DNA of 64,000 nucleotides from assembly GCA_026929865.2 (NCBI GenBank), contig CM049402.1, positions 26,233,001-26,297,000 on the forward strand, written 5' to 3'. Shown here in pieces: positions 14,698 to 26,489 of the stretch. The notes under the pieces were generated by a model that did not search any database, had not been told where the DNA came from, and saw nothing but the letters and a program-made list of their open reading frames with translations. The DNA is from Hyperoplus lanceolatus. Lineage: Eukaryota > Chordata > Actinopteri > Uranoscopiformes > Ammodytidae. The translations under genes and the position numbers were made by a program. The first letter of the stretch is position 1; every line of letters begins with the position of its first letter.

Positions 14698-15157
14698 AAC
14701 CCATTTCGGCCACTTGTACCCGCGGTCTAGTTCTTTGGGTCATTACCAAGCCTTCATGACCAGGTGAGAGTAGGAACCAATATCGATCCGTAGATCGAGA
14801 GCTTTGCCTTCCAACTCAGCTCTCTTTATGTCACAACGTTGCAGTAAAGCAAGTGCAATACCATCTCCACTGCTCTGATTCTCTGGCCAAACTCAGGCTC
14901 CCCTCCCTCACAAACAAGACCCCGAGGTACTTGAACTCCTTCACTTGAGGTAAGGACGCATTCCCTATCTGGTGTAGACAATACATAGGTTTCCTACTGA
15001 GAACCATGGCCTCAGATTTAGAGGTGCTGATCCTCATGCCAACTGCTTCACACTCAGCTGTGAACCAATCCAGTGAGAGCTGAAGGTCACAGACCGATGA
15101 TGTCATCAGGACCACATCATTTGCATAAAGCAGTGATGAAATCACAATGAGGATCAC
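14698..15157 (-). pseudogene. Rex3/RTE-like LINE reverse transcriptase fragment
   Basis: The minus strand reads ISSLLYANDVVLMTSSVCDL, QLSLDWFTAECEAVGMRIST, SKSEAMVLSRK and LPQVKEFKYLGVLFVREGSL. After frame changes it continues with RELSWKAKLSIYGSILVPTL and a trace of VMTQRTRPRVQVAEMG down to about 14698. This order matches the palm and thumb of the Rex3/RTE LINE common in fish genomes. YAND stands where YADD or FADD is expected, so one catalytic aspartate is replaced. Both ends of the element are missing and there are several frame changes, so it is a dead internal fragment. Confidence 0.8.
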
Positions 15158-15599
15158 ATTTCTGGAATTTCAGTGTCTGACAGTGACTTTGAAGAAGAGA
15201 ATGAGATTGAGCATCAGCTAGTTCCAAAACTAAGACACAGGACCAGCCTTCCGCAGCCAGCCCTAGGACAAGCCCATTAGTTTTGTTTTGTAAACTGCCC
15301 TGAATGGGTTAAATTTCCAATTAAGTTCAAATAAATTAAAATCAAAAGTTGTGAAAAACCCTGCTTCATTTGTAAATGTGTTGAATTTATTCCCCTAACA
15401 TCTTTTTTACAATTGTTTTTCTTGTTTTATTACATTTTATTCAAAAACAGACAAAAAATGAGTGGTACTTTAATTCATAAATGGGATATAACAAGGGTGA
15501 AGGGCAAATATTAACCATATATGCTGTTTATATGTCTTGCAAATAGGATGAAGTAAACATCTGTTGAGTATTTTAACATAAAATGTTTGATTGTGTTGA
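15158..15599. other. Unassigned stretch with a possible transposase trace
   Basis: Plus strand 15165-15280 reads SGISDSDFEEENEIEHQLVP, an acidic piece resembling the N-terminus of piggyBac-type transposases. It is too short to assign firmly. Confidence 0.3.
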
Positions 15600-15681
15600 A
15601 TTAAAACCTCCTAAAATGCAGTGGGTCCACCAGACCCACGAACACTGGCTGTGTAACAACAATATGAACACCACACAAGGG
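15600..15681. mobile_element. Possible piggyBac-like terminus
   Basis: The segment ends in CCACACAAGGG next to TTAA (15682-15685). Read on the minus strand, CCCTTGTGTGGTGTTC followed by GGGTCTGGTGGACCC resembles ends of fish piggyBac-type elements. No matching left end was found. Confidence 0.4.
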
Positions 15682-15899
15682 TTAATATTAACCTCAACAG
15701 AAAAATAGTACATTACCTTGGTAGCATGTGTATCTCCCCTACCATTCTAGTGTAGCATTATTTAAATGATTTGTTAATAAGCAATGTAAAATAACCGCGA
15801 CACATGTGGCATTCAAGGCATAGCAATGCATTCTTCTTCATACCAGAGAAACAAGCATACCTCAAAACAAAGAGATAGGATGAAGCGGCAAGAGACAGC

Positions 15900-15900
<1 letters not shown>

Positions 15901-15935
<35 letters not shown>
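15901..15935. repeat. (GA)n microsatellite
   Basis: Perfect AG repeat of 35 bp. Confidence 0.95.
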
Positions 15936-15938
<3 letters not shown>

Positions 15939-18900
15939 AACACTCTCCAACCTGAATGTGAACCCTCTGCCCACTCCACTGAACTCTGCGGTCACACAAA
16001 CTGAGCACTACCCACTATTGTGGTGACCTTTCCTCTCTTTCTCTGTGGCTTGGAGCAGCTTGATGTGTCCATTTTAAGACCACTTTTACTATCCAACTCT
16101 CCCTCTCACACATTATTTTTTTCTATAACTCTCCTCCAATCTTTCTCTCTCTCTCTATTTCCCTCTCCTCTCATGCAGCCTGCTGGTAGTGTGGTATCTC
16201 GTGAATATATCCCACATTTGAGCAGATTAAAAATAATGAATGTGCAAGGGTACTTTTAGAGGATGAGTACATGAGGGGAAAAATGTTGTCCTGGAAAACT
16301 CCAAATCCATGTTGTGATTTGATTGTTTTCCTTGTTCTATTTTATTTTATTTCTGTCAGCAGAAAAGAAAAAAGCAAGAAAAAGCAGGAAAGCAAGAGGT
16401 AAACTGAATTGAGATGTTTCTCTTCTACCACCACTTGTACATTCCTGAGTACAGCTCAGGAAAGACGCATAGTATATGCTGTTAATATACTTTCACTGAA
16501 GAACCCGAGGGTGTGCCTGCAGGCTTTAGAATTAAACTATCCATGACTGGCAGAAGTCAAGAAAACACTTATTTGCAGAGTATTTTCTATAAAAAAAACC
16601 TTAGACCTCCAAGTGCACCATCGCACAGTGCCAACACGTGGTTACTTTTCACTATGTTTCTGGATGGAGCTGCCAATAAACAATGTTTCTTGCCCATATC
16701 AAAATGTGATAAGTCAAATGCATTTTCAACTAATGGCATGGCCCAAATATGCTGGTCACTCCATCCATCTGCTCATGTATCCAAGTCTTTGTTTCCAACA
16801 AGCACTGACTGAATGTTCACCAAAGATGTCTACTAAACAAGATATGTTGTTCAAAATTCCCCTTTCTTTTTTTGACAGTGGATCAGAAGAGTCAGGAGCA
16901 GCCAGAGACAGTGCTTAGTGCTTTTTGCTTTACTATGTGTGTTTTTGTTGTTTGCGACTTCTGTTGTTTATACATCTGTGTTGGTTGCCTTGGTGATGCT
17001 TCATGCTGCTGTTAGAGCCTACTTATCATGTTTGCACCTGCCACAATGAACATAGCACTTTTTTATTCATTGTAGGTCATATTTCTTTGAAAAGTGTTTT
17101 AATTCCAGAGAGGTATATTTATAATTAAAAATTATAATTAGCCACAGGGTGCAAAGAGCGTAGAATTATACATTTGACATTTAATGCACTTTATTTTGGA
17201 CCAAAAGGTATTTATCCAATAGTCCACACCACCCCTGCCCCATTCGAATGTGTAGCACTGTAATATTCACTCTTAGTACATTTGAATTCACTTTTTACCT
17301 CTATCTTAGTACATTTTTAGACAAGTACTTTTATTTGAGTACACTATTTTTGTACTCTTCCCACTTCTCGTAAAAAGAAAACATCATGATAAAAAAAGAA
17401 GGAATAGTCTTATATTCTGTGTAGTAAGTAAGTAACATAGATGGTCTGCCAAAGCTTTCATCAATCGAAGCCTTCTGTGTAGAGGCAACATAACATATTC
17501 CTGAGTCTAGACCTGTATTCATTAACATTACTTCCTGATTGGAATGTATCATTCTGGAGTGTTATTATGTTAACTAATGGTAGTTCTCCTGTCTCAATGA
17601 TTGCGGGGTAATCAGTGCTCGCTACAGGGCTCTCTACCTGCTATGCACATACACATACTGTGTTAAGCAAACAGATACACCACTCTGTATGACCACCCTG
17701 ATTAATTCGCTGACATTTAATTAAACAACAATAACAATAAAACCATATTGATTAGCTTCAGTCCGTGAGAAATCTCCATAACAAAAAGGCGCTAACTGGA
17801 TTATATCTGAATGCTAATAAAATACATAAAAGTGCTCTATTGGCAACATATATCAGCAGGCTAATGTTGTGCCCAACAGTGTGTTTGCTCTTGGAGCAAT
17901 ATCCGCCTCATAACTCGATCATTGTGGATTATGAATTTCTCTGTAGTGGTTAATGATTGCCGATGAGGAATACACTGGGTGAAATGAAGTGCATTATGGT
18001 GTATTTTGGCTCCAGTGTGTGGCCATAGAGAGATAGGTATTGGCCATTGACAAGCGGGGGCCATGTTGACACACTTAGTGGAACATAGATTTCCTACAGC
18101 AGCCATTCATTTGTTGTTATCCTGCAGAGAGCTGTAATGAATGAGGGGAAGAGTGGGGAAAATGGTTCACCAATGTAATTTGTCTCTCAAAGTGGCTGGG
18201 GGGTCAGACACAAATTTGTATCTGCCACTCGCTCTCTATGCTCTCCTGGCTTCCACTTTTTCCTCCCTCCATTCCTTCTCATTTGATTACTTTTCACCCC
18301 TCTAGTGCTGTGGCTCCAGGGATGGCGACGTCTGTCTGTCTGTGTGTGTGTGTGTGTGTGTATGTCACGTTGGTCCAGACTAAAAAGTATTTCAACAACA
18401 ACTGTATGACTTTTGGAAATTTGGTTCAGACTTTTACTCTTACTCACTTACTTTTACTTCTGTTCTGTCACTTCAGTAAAACTAACAATAGCAATGATGA
18501 CCCTGTATTTTAACACCCATTTAGACTACTCATGCATTCTAATCCCTCAAAGGGCTTAATGGACATTATTACCCATAGCAAAGTAAGTGGAATGTGAAAG
18601 CTATTCACAAGGAATGGACAATTACAATATAACAAATAAGGAAATTAGTAATTACATGTATAGCTGGAAATGGATGGTGGCATGCTTTCTTAATCATGGC
18701 CTTTAATATTTTAATACTTTTTTTGTCTTTTAGTGATATAGTGTAACCTGTTTTATTTTGTATAGATGACTATATGCCATGCATAATGTTAATGGAACAT
18801 CTTATCACTGTCAGTAATGACTAATGACAATGACTTGCTTGTGGTCACTGCTCAACTGTTATGTCTGTCGATGGATGGCATTTCTAGTGTGTTTTTTTTT

Positions 18901-19489
18901 TCGTGGGCCTCAGCTGTATTTGTTTCTGTTACTTTCAAAACATCCATCAGCTTTTTAGAAGGCATGGAACTCTTTCCCTTTCTCCAGCCACGGCCACAAC
19001 AGCTGAAGGCAAAGCTTTTCCAATAAAGTGTGACGCTCTTGAGATTTTCTGGCCACCCGAGCTGGAAATTTGTCATACTGTATATAGCAGCAAGGTTGAG
19101 GCAGTTGAAGTAAGTACATACGGTCTCCTCATCAGTCCTTACTCCCCTTGGGGACCTCTACTTGGACAGTAACTTGACACATTCATTCCCGAGGTACTGT
19201 ACATCTTCCTCTTCAGAGCTGCTGTCATCAAAACCCTCCACCCAGGTGCTACTGTGTTACTGTGAGAGTATACGCTAATAAACAAATAATTACGCTAATA
19301 AACATAAATAATTTTTCCAAATCTTTGTTTTTGATATATTTGTTCATAGTAACTGAGACACTAGTAGAATCTACGACAAAATGATTATGCATACAGTGAA
19401 CTAATATATAATCATAGGAATGAGTTCGAATTAAAACAAAGCCACAAGTCATACAATATTCTAGTTTTAATCATTTCAATAAACCCCTG
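15936..19489. other. Unassigned stretch, possible conserved non-coding block
   Basis: No gene recognised. 17265-17375 has repeated TAGTACATTT/AAGTACTTTT words typical of a fish MITE family. 17560-17990 is AT-rich with several TAAT/ATTA cores (TTTAATTAAA) and ACAATAACAATA, the kind of composition seen in developmental enhancers, but conservation cannot be judged from one genome. A (TG)n run lies at 18342-18360. 19267-19312 holds a near-tandem ACGCTAATAAACA duplication. Confidence 0.4.
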
Positions 19490-19830
19490 GGCCCCTTCTT
19501 AAAAAATGGTTTGGTCCACCCCGCGGTTCGTTCTTCCTCAATGGAATTAAGTGAGCGCAAGCGAACTCAAGCAGGGCGAGCGAGGAAGCCCCCAAAAAAG
19601 CACAAGTTTGCACACCAGAAAAGAGTTGAGAAGGAGGCCAGGAGTAGGATATGAGCAGCAGAGCAGGGGCCCAGGACATCAAAAACTTTTTTTCTAAGAA
19701 TGGTGAGAGTAAAACTACAGAGGGAGGCTGAAACAATTAGCCTACTACTTGTTCATTCATAACATTACCTTTGACGGGGCACAGGCTGAATCCTACGTTA
19801 GCTGTCATCTGGCATCTACACTCTGATCAA

Positions 19831-19872
19831 GTCGCCAGTTCATTTAAAAAAAAAAAAAGTCGCCAGTTCATT
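19831..19872 (+). mobile_element. Poly-A-only retro-insertion with 14-bp TSD
   Basis: GTCGCCAGTTCATT occurs at 19831-19844 and again at 19859-19872, and between them lies only T followed by 13 A. This is what a LINE-mediated insertion that copied nothing but the poly-A tail would look like. A simple slippage duplication is the alternative. Confidence 0.55.
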
Positions 19873-19880
19873 GTAGACAG

Positions 19881-20255
19881 TAGAGCTGCAACGATTAATC
19901 GACGAATCGATTATTAATCAATTACTAAAATAATCACCAACTATTTTGATAATCGATTAATCGATTCAAGTAATTTTTTAATAAAACATTTCCAAATTCT
20001 CTGATTTCAGCTTCTCAAATGTGAATATTTTCTGGTTTCTTTAATCCTATTATGACAGTAAACTGAAATATCTGTGTGTTTTGGACATAACAATACATGT
20101 GAGAACGTCAACATGGGCTTTGGAAAATTGATCAACATTTTTCACCATTTTCTGACATTTTACGGACCAAAACACTAATCGATTAATAATCGATTAATCG
20201 AGAAAATAATCGACAGATTAATCGATTATCAAAATAATCGTTAGTTGCAGCCCTA
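19881..20255. mobile_element. 375-bp hAT MITE
   Basis: Ends TAGAGCTGCAACGATTA and TAGGGCTGCAACTAACGATT (reverse complement of the right end) are flanked by a perfect 8-bp duplication GTAGACAG (19873-19880, 20256-20263). The subterminal regions are full of AATCGATTA-type repeats. This is a very common non-autonomous hAT family in fish. No coding capacity. Confidence 0.92.
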
Positions 20256-21130
20256 GTAGACAGTAACTATAACTGAACGTTACTACTACAGTGAATATGT
20301 GTTTCACACATATTACTGTCTGACAGTGCTCCAGTAGCCTATGCGCCCATTCCGAGGCTGCATTGAATTGTATTATGACGCAATCAACTGGACGATGGTC
20401 AGTTACGTTCAGGGCCGTCGGACTGCGGACAGGCTTGGGGGGCCCAAGGCAGAGGGGGGCTGCACCAAAAAAAAAAAAATTATTTTTGTATTTTTTTTAC
20501 TGGCTCAATATAGGCCCCTGATCTTTGAAGGCCCAGAAAAATGTTATTTAGGAAGAAAAAAAACGGATCAGGGGCCTTTCATTCGTCAGTACATTTTTGT
20601 TATTTTTTAGATAAAATTGTTCGGGGCTACGAAGATCAGGGGACTATATTGGGCCATTCAAAAATACACACAAAGGGAAAAAATTCCCGAAGCTGACTGG
20701 ATGTTTTAAACATGTACATTTCTTCTTTCTGCTTTTTGGTCATTCTTTGTCTATTCATTATTCCAGAAAATAGTACTAAATAGCTTACATAGGAAACAGT
20801 TGATTTAGCCTTAGTTTTCTCCTCAAAGTGCACCAGATTGAAGGTCCAGGGTCCACGACACTGTCTCCCAAATTCCTGTGAGAAACACTGTGTGTGTGCA
20901 TGGTTATTAAGAGTCATTAGACCAGGGGTTGTGTTCAAGTATGCGTAATGATTTGGTCATTCATCAATAGAAACATTGTGTTGTTATCTGGCTCGGAGAG
21001 GGACCAGTCACTCATACGTTTTGGACTATAGACAAACATAGCTTTTACATGTTTGTATTGTAAGACCGCCTCTCAGAGGGCCCATCAGGACTTCCTGTAT
21101 AGGGGCCCAGAATTTGGTGCAACGCCCCTG

Positions 21131-21733
21131 CCCACAAGTACTTGCCTCCAGCATACTTTGAATAAAATATGTAAATATATTTCTTCCCTCAGGTCTCTTT
21201 AATGTTTGAATCATTGTTAAAAGCAACTAGTTAAGAGGGAGTTTAATTAAATTAATGAATTAAGACAGGTAGTAATATGGTTCATGGTCTCCGAAGACAT
21301 TGGGAATGCTACTTTGTCTTTGTAGCCTTTTACAACGTGATTTAAAGACAACCCCTTTTTGTTCCTTTTTCTCTCTCCTTGACACTCCTGATGTATTTTC
21401 TTCCCTTCCCTTTATTTCTTATCACCTCCTCAAATGGTGTGTCTCTCTTAAAAAGTCACACACAATCAAGGGTGCACACTTAAACATTTTTCCTCCAAGC
21501 AATGTCAAGTCACCCTTGATTATGTATGCTCTGAAAGTGCCATGAGAGAGGACATTAAGGGGGATGTGTGTGTATGTGAACACGGGCAAGTGTTTTGTCA
21601 GGGCTTTTAATATCGAACCCATCTATTTTGAATAATGGTATGATAAATAGCAAATATATTCCCCTAAATAGTCTACTGCATTCTTGTGTGTCTTTTCTAG
21701 ACACCCTCACACACAGGTACTTACCATACAGTA

Positions 21734-21734
<1 letters not shown>
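21131..21734. other. Unassigned stretch
   Basis: No gene recognised. Confidence 0.5.

Positions 21735-21818
<84 letters not shown>
21735..21818. repeat. (TG)n microsatellite, 84 bp
   Basis: Perfect TG repeat. Confidence 0.98.
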
Positions 21819-21819
<1 letters not shown>

Positions 21820-22276
21820 CTGTGCCATCCCCTTATTTCCTGTGGGTCTCATCTCAGTAAGTAACCAAATATGATGACCAGATAACACATACATCATTGT
21901 TTCTCCCTGCTGCAGTTCAGAGAAAACAAAACAGAAAACAATATAGGATAAAGGAAAGGGAAAAGAGTAGTAGTGTATTTTGCTCTTGGAGGGATAAAAC
22001 CCTTGAGGGGTAACATGGGTGACATTTCAGCTGGCACGAACAGAAACATGGCAGCGGGCGTCACAGGGTCAGCAATTGGATATAATGGAGTATGATTGAA
22101 TGTGATGGAGGAAATTGGTAGTAATAGCAGTGGCGATGCAGTGAAGAAGGTAGACACACACACACACAAAGTATTGTGGAGAAAGACTTGAAGAAAATAG
22201 CCAATTGTTACCCATCAGAGTGCTAATGCATTGGCAAAATCCTGATAAAACCACAGAGTTAGAGATAACAAAGACT
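21819..22276. other. Unassigned stretch
   Basis: No gene recognised. Confidence 0.5.
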
Positions 22277-22281
22277 CTCCA

Positions 22282-22700
22282 TGTCATGACTCACGGCTAG
22301 GCAGTCTATTCTCCTTCCCCTCTATATGTTTTCCCTTGTCTGTCTCTCCCTGTTGGCATGTGGGCGTGGTGGCACTCCAGGGCAGGCTGTTCCAAGTGTG
22401 GATCGTTGGGCTAATCTGGGCAGGCTGTTTCCAGGTGTGGATTGTTGGGCTAATCAGGGATCCCTATTTAAACCTGTGGACTCCAGTCATTCAGCGCCAG
22501 AGTCTATACGTACCAGAGCGTTGCCGCCGCTGTTCACTGCTCCTGCTCGCCTGCCTGCGGGTTTCCGGATATCCACTTTCCTCTAATCGCCACGCCATTC
22601 AGCCGTCCAGTGTCCTGCCTGCCTGCCTAATAAACATTGTTCTAAACTGACTACCTGGTATCTGTTCTGCTTTTGGGTCCAACTTCAAGCTATCACAACA
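22282..22700 (+). mobile_element. Solo LTR (419 bp)
   Basis: The segment starts TGTCATGACT and ends TATCACAACA, has the TG...CA limits of an LTR, and is flanked by a perfect 5-bp duplication CTCCA (22277-22281, 22701-22705). Inside are a CTATTTAAAC TATA-like box at about 22465 and an AATAAA poly-A signal at about 22628, in the expected order. The internal part of the retrotransposon is gone, as after recombination between two LTRs. Family probably Gypsy-like, not proven. Confidence 0.85.
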
Positions 22701-22705
22701 CTCCA

Positions 22706-24090
22706 GTTGCACAAGCACCCATCCTCCATCAGGTATAAAGCCAGAAAACTCTTTATGATGTGCATGATGGCATACTCCTTTTGTCTCAAGAAAAGCTTTT
22801 TGGAGATGAGAATGAAGCTGTTCAAACAACATCTGCTTCAGAAAAGATTTTACAAAGGCAAACATGTGTCACTGCTCTCCGAAAATATTGTCAAAGAAAG
22901 AATCATGATGGAACCTGCATGCTGATTCAATACGCTTTGTCAAGAAACGACTCATCCTAAGCGATAGCTGAATAGATACACTTTGATTGGTCTGTTTTTC
23001 AGAAATAAATAACGTTTAATGAGTTTAAAGAAACTTCAATATTAAATCAGAGAAGTATAACAGTAAGACACAAGCAAAGGCTGTTCACAAGGAGACACAT
23101 AGATGCAAATTACACAGACTAGTGCTTTTTTTGTCAATGTTTTACCATTCCTGTAATAAGCTATATGTGGTATTAACAATCCATTGGAAGTCAGACTGTC
23201 AAGTACAGCATCATTTTAGTTTGATTAAAACCTCTTGAACACCGACTTGAAGTGATACAAGTGAAGTCATACTCAGACAACTGTTTATTTAATCAGTGGG
23301 AATATTCTCCAGAATGTTGATGAAGAGAAGCATATATGGAATGAGGGAAGATGCTGCTGAAATGGGCCCAAATTGGTTAAAATACATGAAATGGAGCATT
23401 TAATGTAATTTCTGATAATAGATATTAATTTCCCCCATTCCAGTTTCATTTAATGTGCCCTAATTCATGCCAATTCACCAAGTATGAAGTATAATCCTTG
23501 CTTATTACTTCTAATACTATTGTTCTACTGTGCATAATAATTATTACCGCCATTAGGCTCCAATTTTCCTCTTGGTGAATTAGTCATTAAGTAGCTTGTG
23601 TTTAGGCTATAGAAAATGAAAGTATACTGACACATTTCGAAGAGGAAAAGTATGGCTTTCGCTGGCCAAGAAAAACCTAAACATAGACCGTTTTAATGGG
23701 TTATATACACAGTACACTCGACTATAATCATGTTAATTTGTACTCAAATTGGGATCATTCTTAGTGAATTATATTTTTGTGAAATTAAATTAAGAGTTTT
23801 TGCTGAAGATCCTCTGGATTTCTCTCAAGGGCCACTGGCACCCCCTTAAAAGCTTATGGAACTCATTCCGCCTCCCAGAGGACCCGTGGAGGTCCCCGGC
23901 ACACAGCTTGGGTTCTGCTGTAGAGATTTGGGGGCTTCTGATGTTAGTGGGTGTATATGCAGTGGCATCTTTAAGCCATGAAACAAAGTGCAATATATAT
24001 CTCAATTAGACATAGGGAAGCAAAGTCCATGTCCCTGTGTGAATTAGGCCTGTGACTAGAGCCCCCACTCAGTGTGTGTGTGTGTGTATA
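22706..24090. other. Unassigned stretch, possible conserved non-coding block
   Basis: No gene recognised. 23405-23610 is low in repeats and rich in homeodomain-like cores (CATAATAATTATTACC, GAATTAGTCATTAAG). It is a candidate enhancer only on composition. Confidence 0.35.
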
Positions 24091-24092
24091 TA

Positions 24093-24935
24093 CACTCAAC
24101 AAAAATATAAACGCAACACTTTTGTTTTTGCTCCCATTTTTCATGAGATGGACTTAAAGATCTAAAATTCATTCCAGATACACAATATTACCATTTCTCT
24201 CAAACATTGTTCACAAATCTGTCTAAATGTGTGATAGTGAGCACTTCTGCTTTGCTGAGATAATCCATCCCACCTCACAGGTGTGCCTTAGACTGTCCAC
24301 AATAAAAAGGCCACCCTGAAATGTGCAGTTTTGTCTCACAGCAAAATGCCACAGATGCCACAAGCATTGAGGGAGTGCGCAATTGGCATGCTGACAGCAG
24401 GAATGTCAACCAGATCTGTTGCTCGTGCATTGAATGTTCTTTTCTCCACCATAAGCCGTCTCCAAAGGCGTTTCAGAGAATACATGGCAGTACATCCAAC
24501 CGACCTCACAACCGCAGACCATGTGTAACCACACCAGCTCAGGACCTCCACATCCAGCAGGTTCACCTCCAAGATCGTCTGAGACCAGCCACTGAGACAG
24601 CTGCTGAAACAATTGGTTTGCATAACTAAACAATTTCTGCACAAACTGTCAGAAACCGTCTCAGGGAAGCTCAACTGCATGCTCGTCGTCCTCATCGGGG
24701 TCTTGACCTGACTCCAGCTCGTCGCCGTAACAGACTTGAGTGGGCAAATGCTCACATTCGATGGCGTCTGGCACGTTGGAGAGGTGCTCACTATCACACA
24801 TTTAGACAGATTTGTGAACAATGTTTGAGAGAAATGGTAATATTGTGTACCTGGAATGAATTTTAGATCTCTAAGTCCATCTCTTGAAAAATGGAAGCAA
24901 AAACAAAAGTGTTGCGTTTATATTTTTGTTGAGTG
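24093..24935 (+). mobile_element. Internally deleted Tc1-like transposon
   Basis: Ends CACTCAACAAAAATATAAAC and its inverse copy are flanked by TA on both sides. The inverted repeats are about 190 bp long. Inside, plus-strand sequence encodes the DNA-binding part of a Tc1 transposase and then jumps, near 24790, straight into the right inverted repeat. The DDE catalytic core is missing, so the element could move only with outside transposase. Confidence 0.92.
24346..24528 (+). pseudogene. Tc1-like transposase N-terminal helix-turn-helix
   Basis: Sixty codons from MPQMPQALRECAIGMLTAGM through STRSVARALNVLFSTISRLQ to RRFRE match the first paired-like helix-turn-helix of Tc1 transposases, which binds the inverted repeats. 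The frame then shifts; RRPCVTTPAQDLHIQQVHLQ and DRLRPATETAAETIGLHN continue in the plus+1 frame, and QLHARRPHRGLDLTPARRRN, RLEWANAHIRWRLARW lies further on. All DDE residues are lost by the internal deletion. Flanking inverted repeats lie at 24093-24280 and 24750-24935. Confidence 0.88.
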
Positions 24936-24937
24936 TA

Positions 24938-25491
24938 GTTACATTGTTAACTGCACTCCCTCTGGCTTCACTCATCAAAGAGCCTGAACTGTTGTTTGGT
25001 CTGATGAGAAGTTGCTGAATGTGTGTGCTGATATGAAAACTCAACTCTGACCAAATTAAGACAGAATTGAACAAGATTTTTGACAAAATAAATGCTTGTT
25101 TACTGCAATGGCCGTTCTCACTTTGAGCTGGTTTCCTACAGTACAATTATAAAAGGCAGCGAGCCCTCATATTTACTACTTTGCTGTCTGTCTACATAAC
25201 CACAGACTTCATCCCACATGAGATCCATGATGAAATTAAAACTGCACTCACTCTATTACTACACCCATGTATTCTACTACAACCAGCACTTGTGTTTATT
25301 ATAGAAACATCCCTAAATATATACAAAATATATATTATATTCAACTGAATTTTAAAAATGTCTGACGATCAATTCTAAAAATTAAAAAGCAATGCATTTA
25401 AAAAGTAATGAATTAAATATTCAATAAACGTGATTTCCCAAATACAATGGCAAAGTTATTAACATTAAAAATGGAGACTGCCACTAATAAT

Positions 25492-25493
<2 letters not shown>
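24938..25493. other. Unassigned stretch
   Basis: AT-rich, no gene recognised. Confidence 0.5.

Positions 25494-25554
<61 letters not shown>
25494..25554. repeat. (TG)n microsatellite
   Basis: Perfect GT repeat followed by a short CGTG run to 25567. Confidence 0.97.
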
Positions 25555-25558
<4 letters not shown>

Positions 25559-25910
25559 CGTGCGTGCAAGGTCAGTATCAGAATACAGATAAACCCATGA
25601 ACCCCATAGAAACTCATGGTAATAGAGTTACATGTATCATCATTTCTCCTTAACAGTGGACAATCTTTTTCATAATTAATCCTTACTTGAGGCTGTCTGG
25701 CCATTAAGTGCTCACATTGATCGTAGGCTAATACCTTAACCCAGTTAGCAAAGACACTGAAAAGTATCCTACGGATTCCATCGGCTGTTTGTGTCTATCA
25801 CTTGACCCACAATTTGCATGTTGTCCTTCGAAACAACGTGCATTCCTTTCCATGAGCTGTACAATGATTGGTGAGACAGAAGGTAGAATGTTTGGATTGG
25901 TAACTAGACA
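25555..25910. other. Unassigned stretch
   Basis: No gene recognised. Confidence 0.5.
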
Positions 25911-26085
25911 TACAGTATCTCACAAAAGTGAGTACACCCCTCACATTTCTTCACATTTTTCTTTATATCTTTCCATGGGACAACATTGAAGAAATGACAC
26001 TTTGATACAATGTAAAGTAGTCAGTGTACAGCTTGTATAACAGTGTAAATTTACTGTCCCCTCAAAATAACTCGACACACAGCCA

Positions 26086-26466
26086 TTAATGTCTAAACTG
26101 CTGGCAACAAAAGTGAGTACACCCCTTAGAAAAAATGTACAAATCGGGCCCAAAGTGTAAATATTTTGTGTGGCCACCATTATTTTCTATCACTGCCTTA
26201 ACCCTCTTGGGCATGTAGTTCACTAGAGCTTCACAGGTTGCAACTGGAACCCTCTTCCACCCATTTATGACAGCATCACAGAGCTGGTGGGTATTAAAGA
26301 CCTTGCGCTCCTCCAACTTCTGTTTGAGGATGCCCCAAAGATGCTCAATAGGGTTTAGGTCTGGAGACATGCTTGGCCAGGCCATAACCTTTACCCTCAG
26401 CTTTTTTAGCAAGCCACTGGTCGTCTTGGAGGTGTGTTTGGGGTCGTTATCATGTTGCAATACCAC
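26086..26466 (-). pseudogene. Inverted extra copy of Tc1 transposase C-terminus
   Basis: The minus strand reads VLQHDNDPKHTSKTTSGLLK, MSPDLNPIEHLWGILKQKLE and ATCEALVNYMPKRVKAVIEN. These contain the second Asp (HDNDPKH) and the Glu (NPIEHLW) of the DD34E catalytic triad. This copy is open and keeps both residues, whereas the right-hand plus-strand copy has stops. It faces away from the middle part of the same transposase, so no complete protein can be made. Confidence 0.9.
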
Positions 26467-26489
26467 CCTGCGGCCCAGTTTACGAAGGT

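Larger units (their letters stand above)
19490..21130. mobile_element. hAT-related fossil sequence, composite
   Basis: Repeated GGGGCCC/GGCCCCT words and the ends CAGGGCCGTCGG (20410) and CAACGCCCCTG (21119-21129) resemble hAT termini. Plus-strand 19576-19735 can be read as KPPKKHKFAHQKRVEKEA and, in another frame, GAQDIKNFFSKNGES, similar to the basic N-terminal leader of some hAT/ZMYM-type transposases. No matching 8-bp flanks were found for these ends, so the limits are approximate and several elements may be mixed. A later MITE (19881-20255) sits inside. Confidence 0.4.

Noticed and set aside
20410-21129. A single hAT element with CAGGG ends
   Set aside because: The 8-bp flanks do not match (GTTACGTT against CCCACAAG), so the two ends probably come from different insertions.
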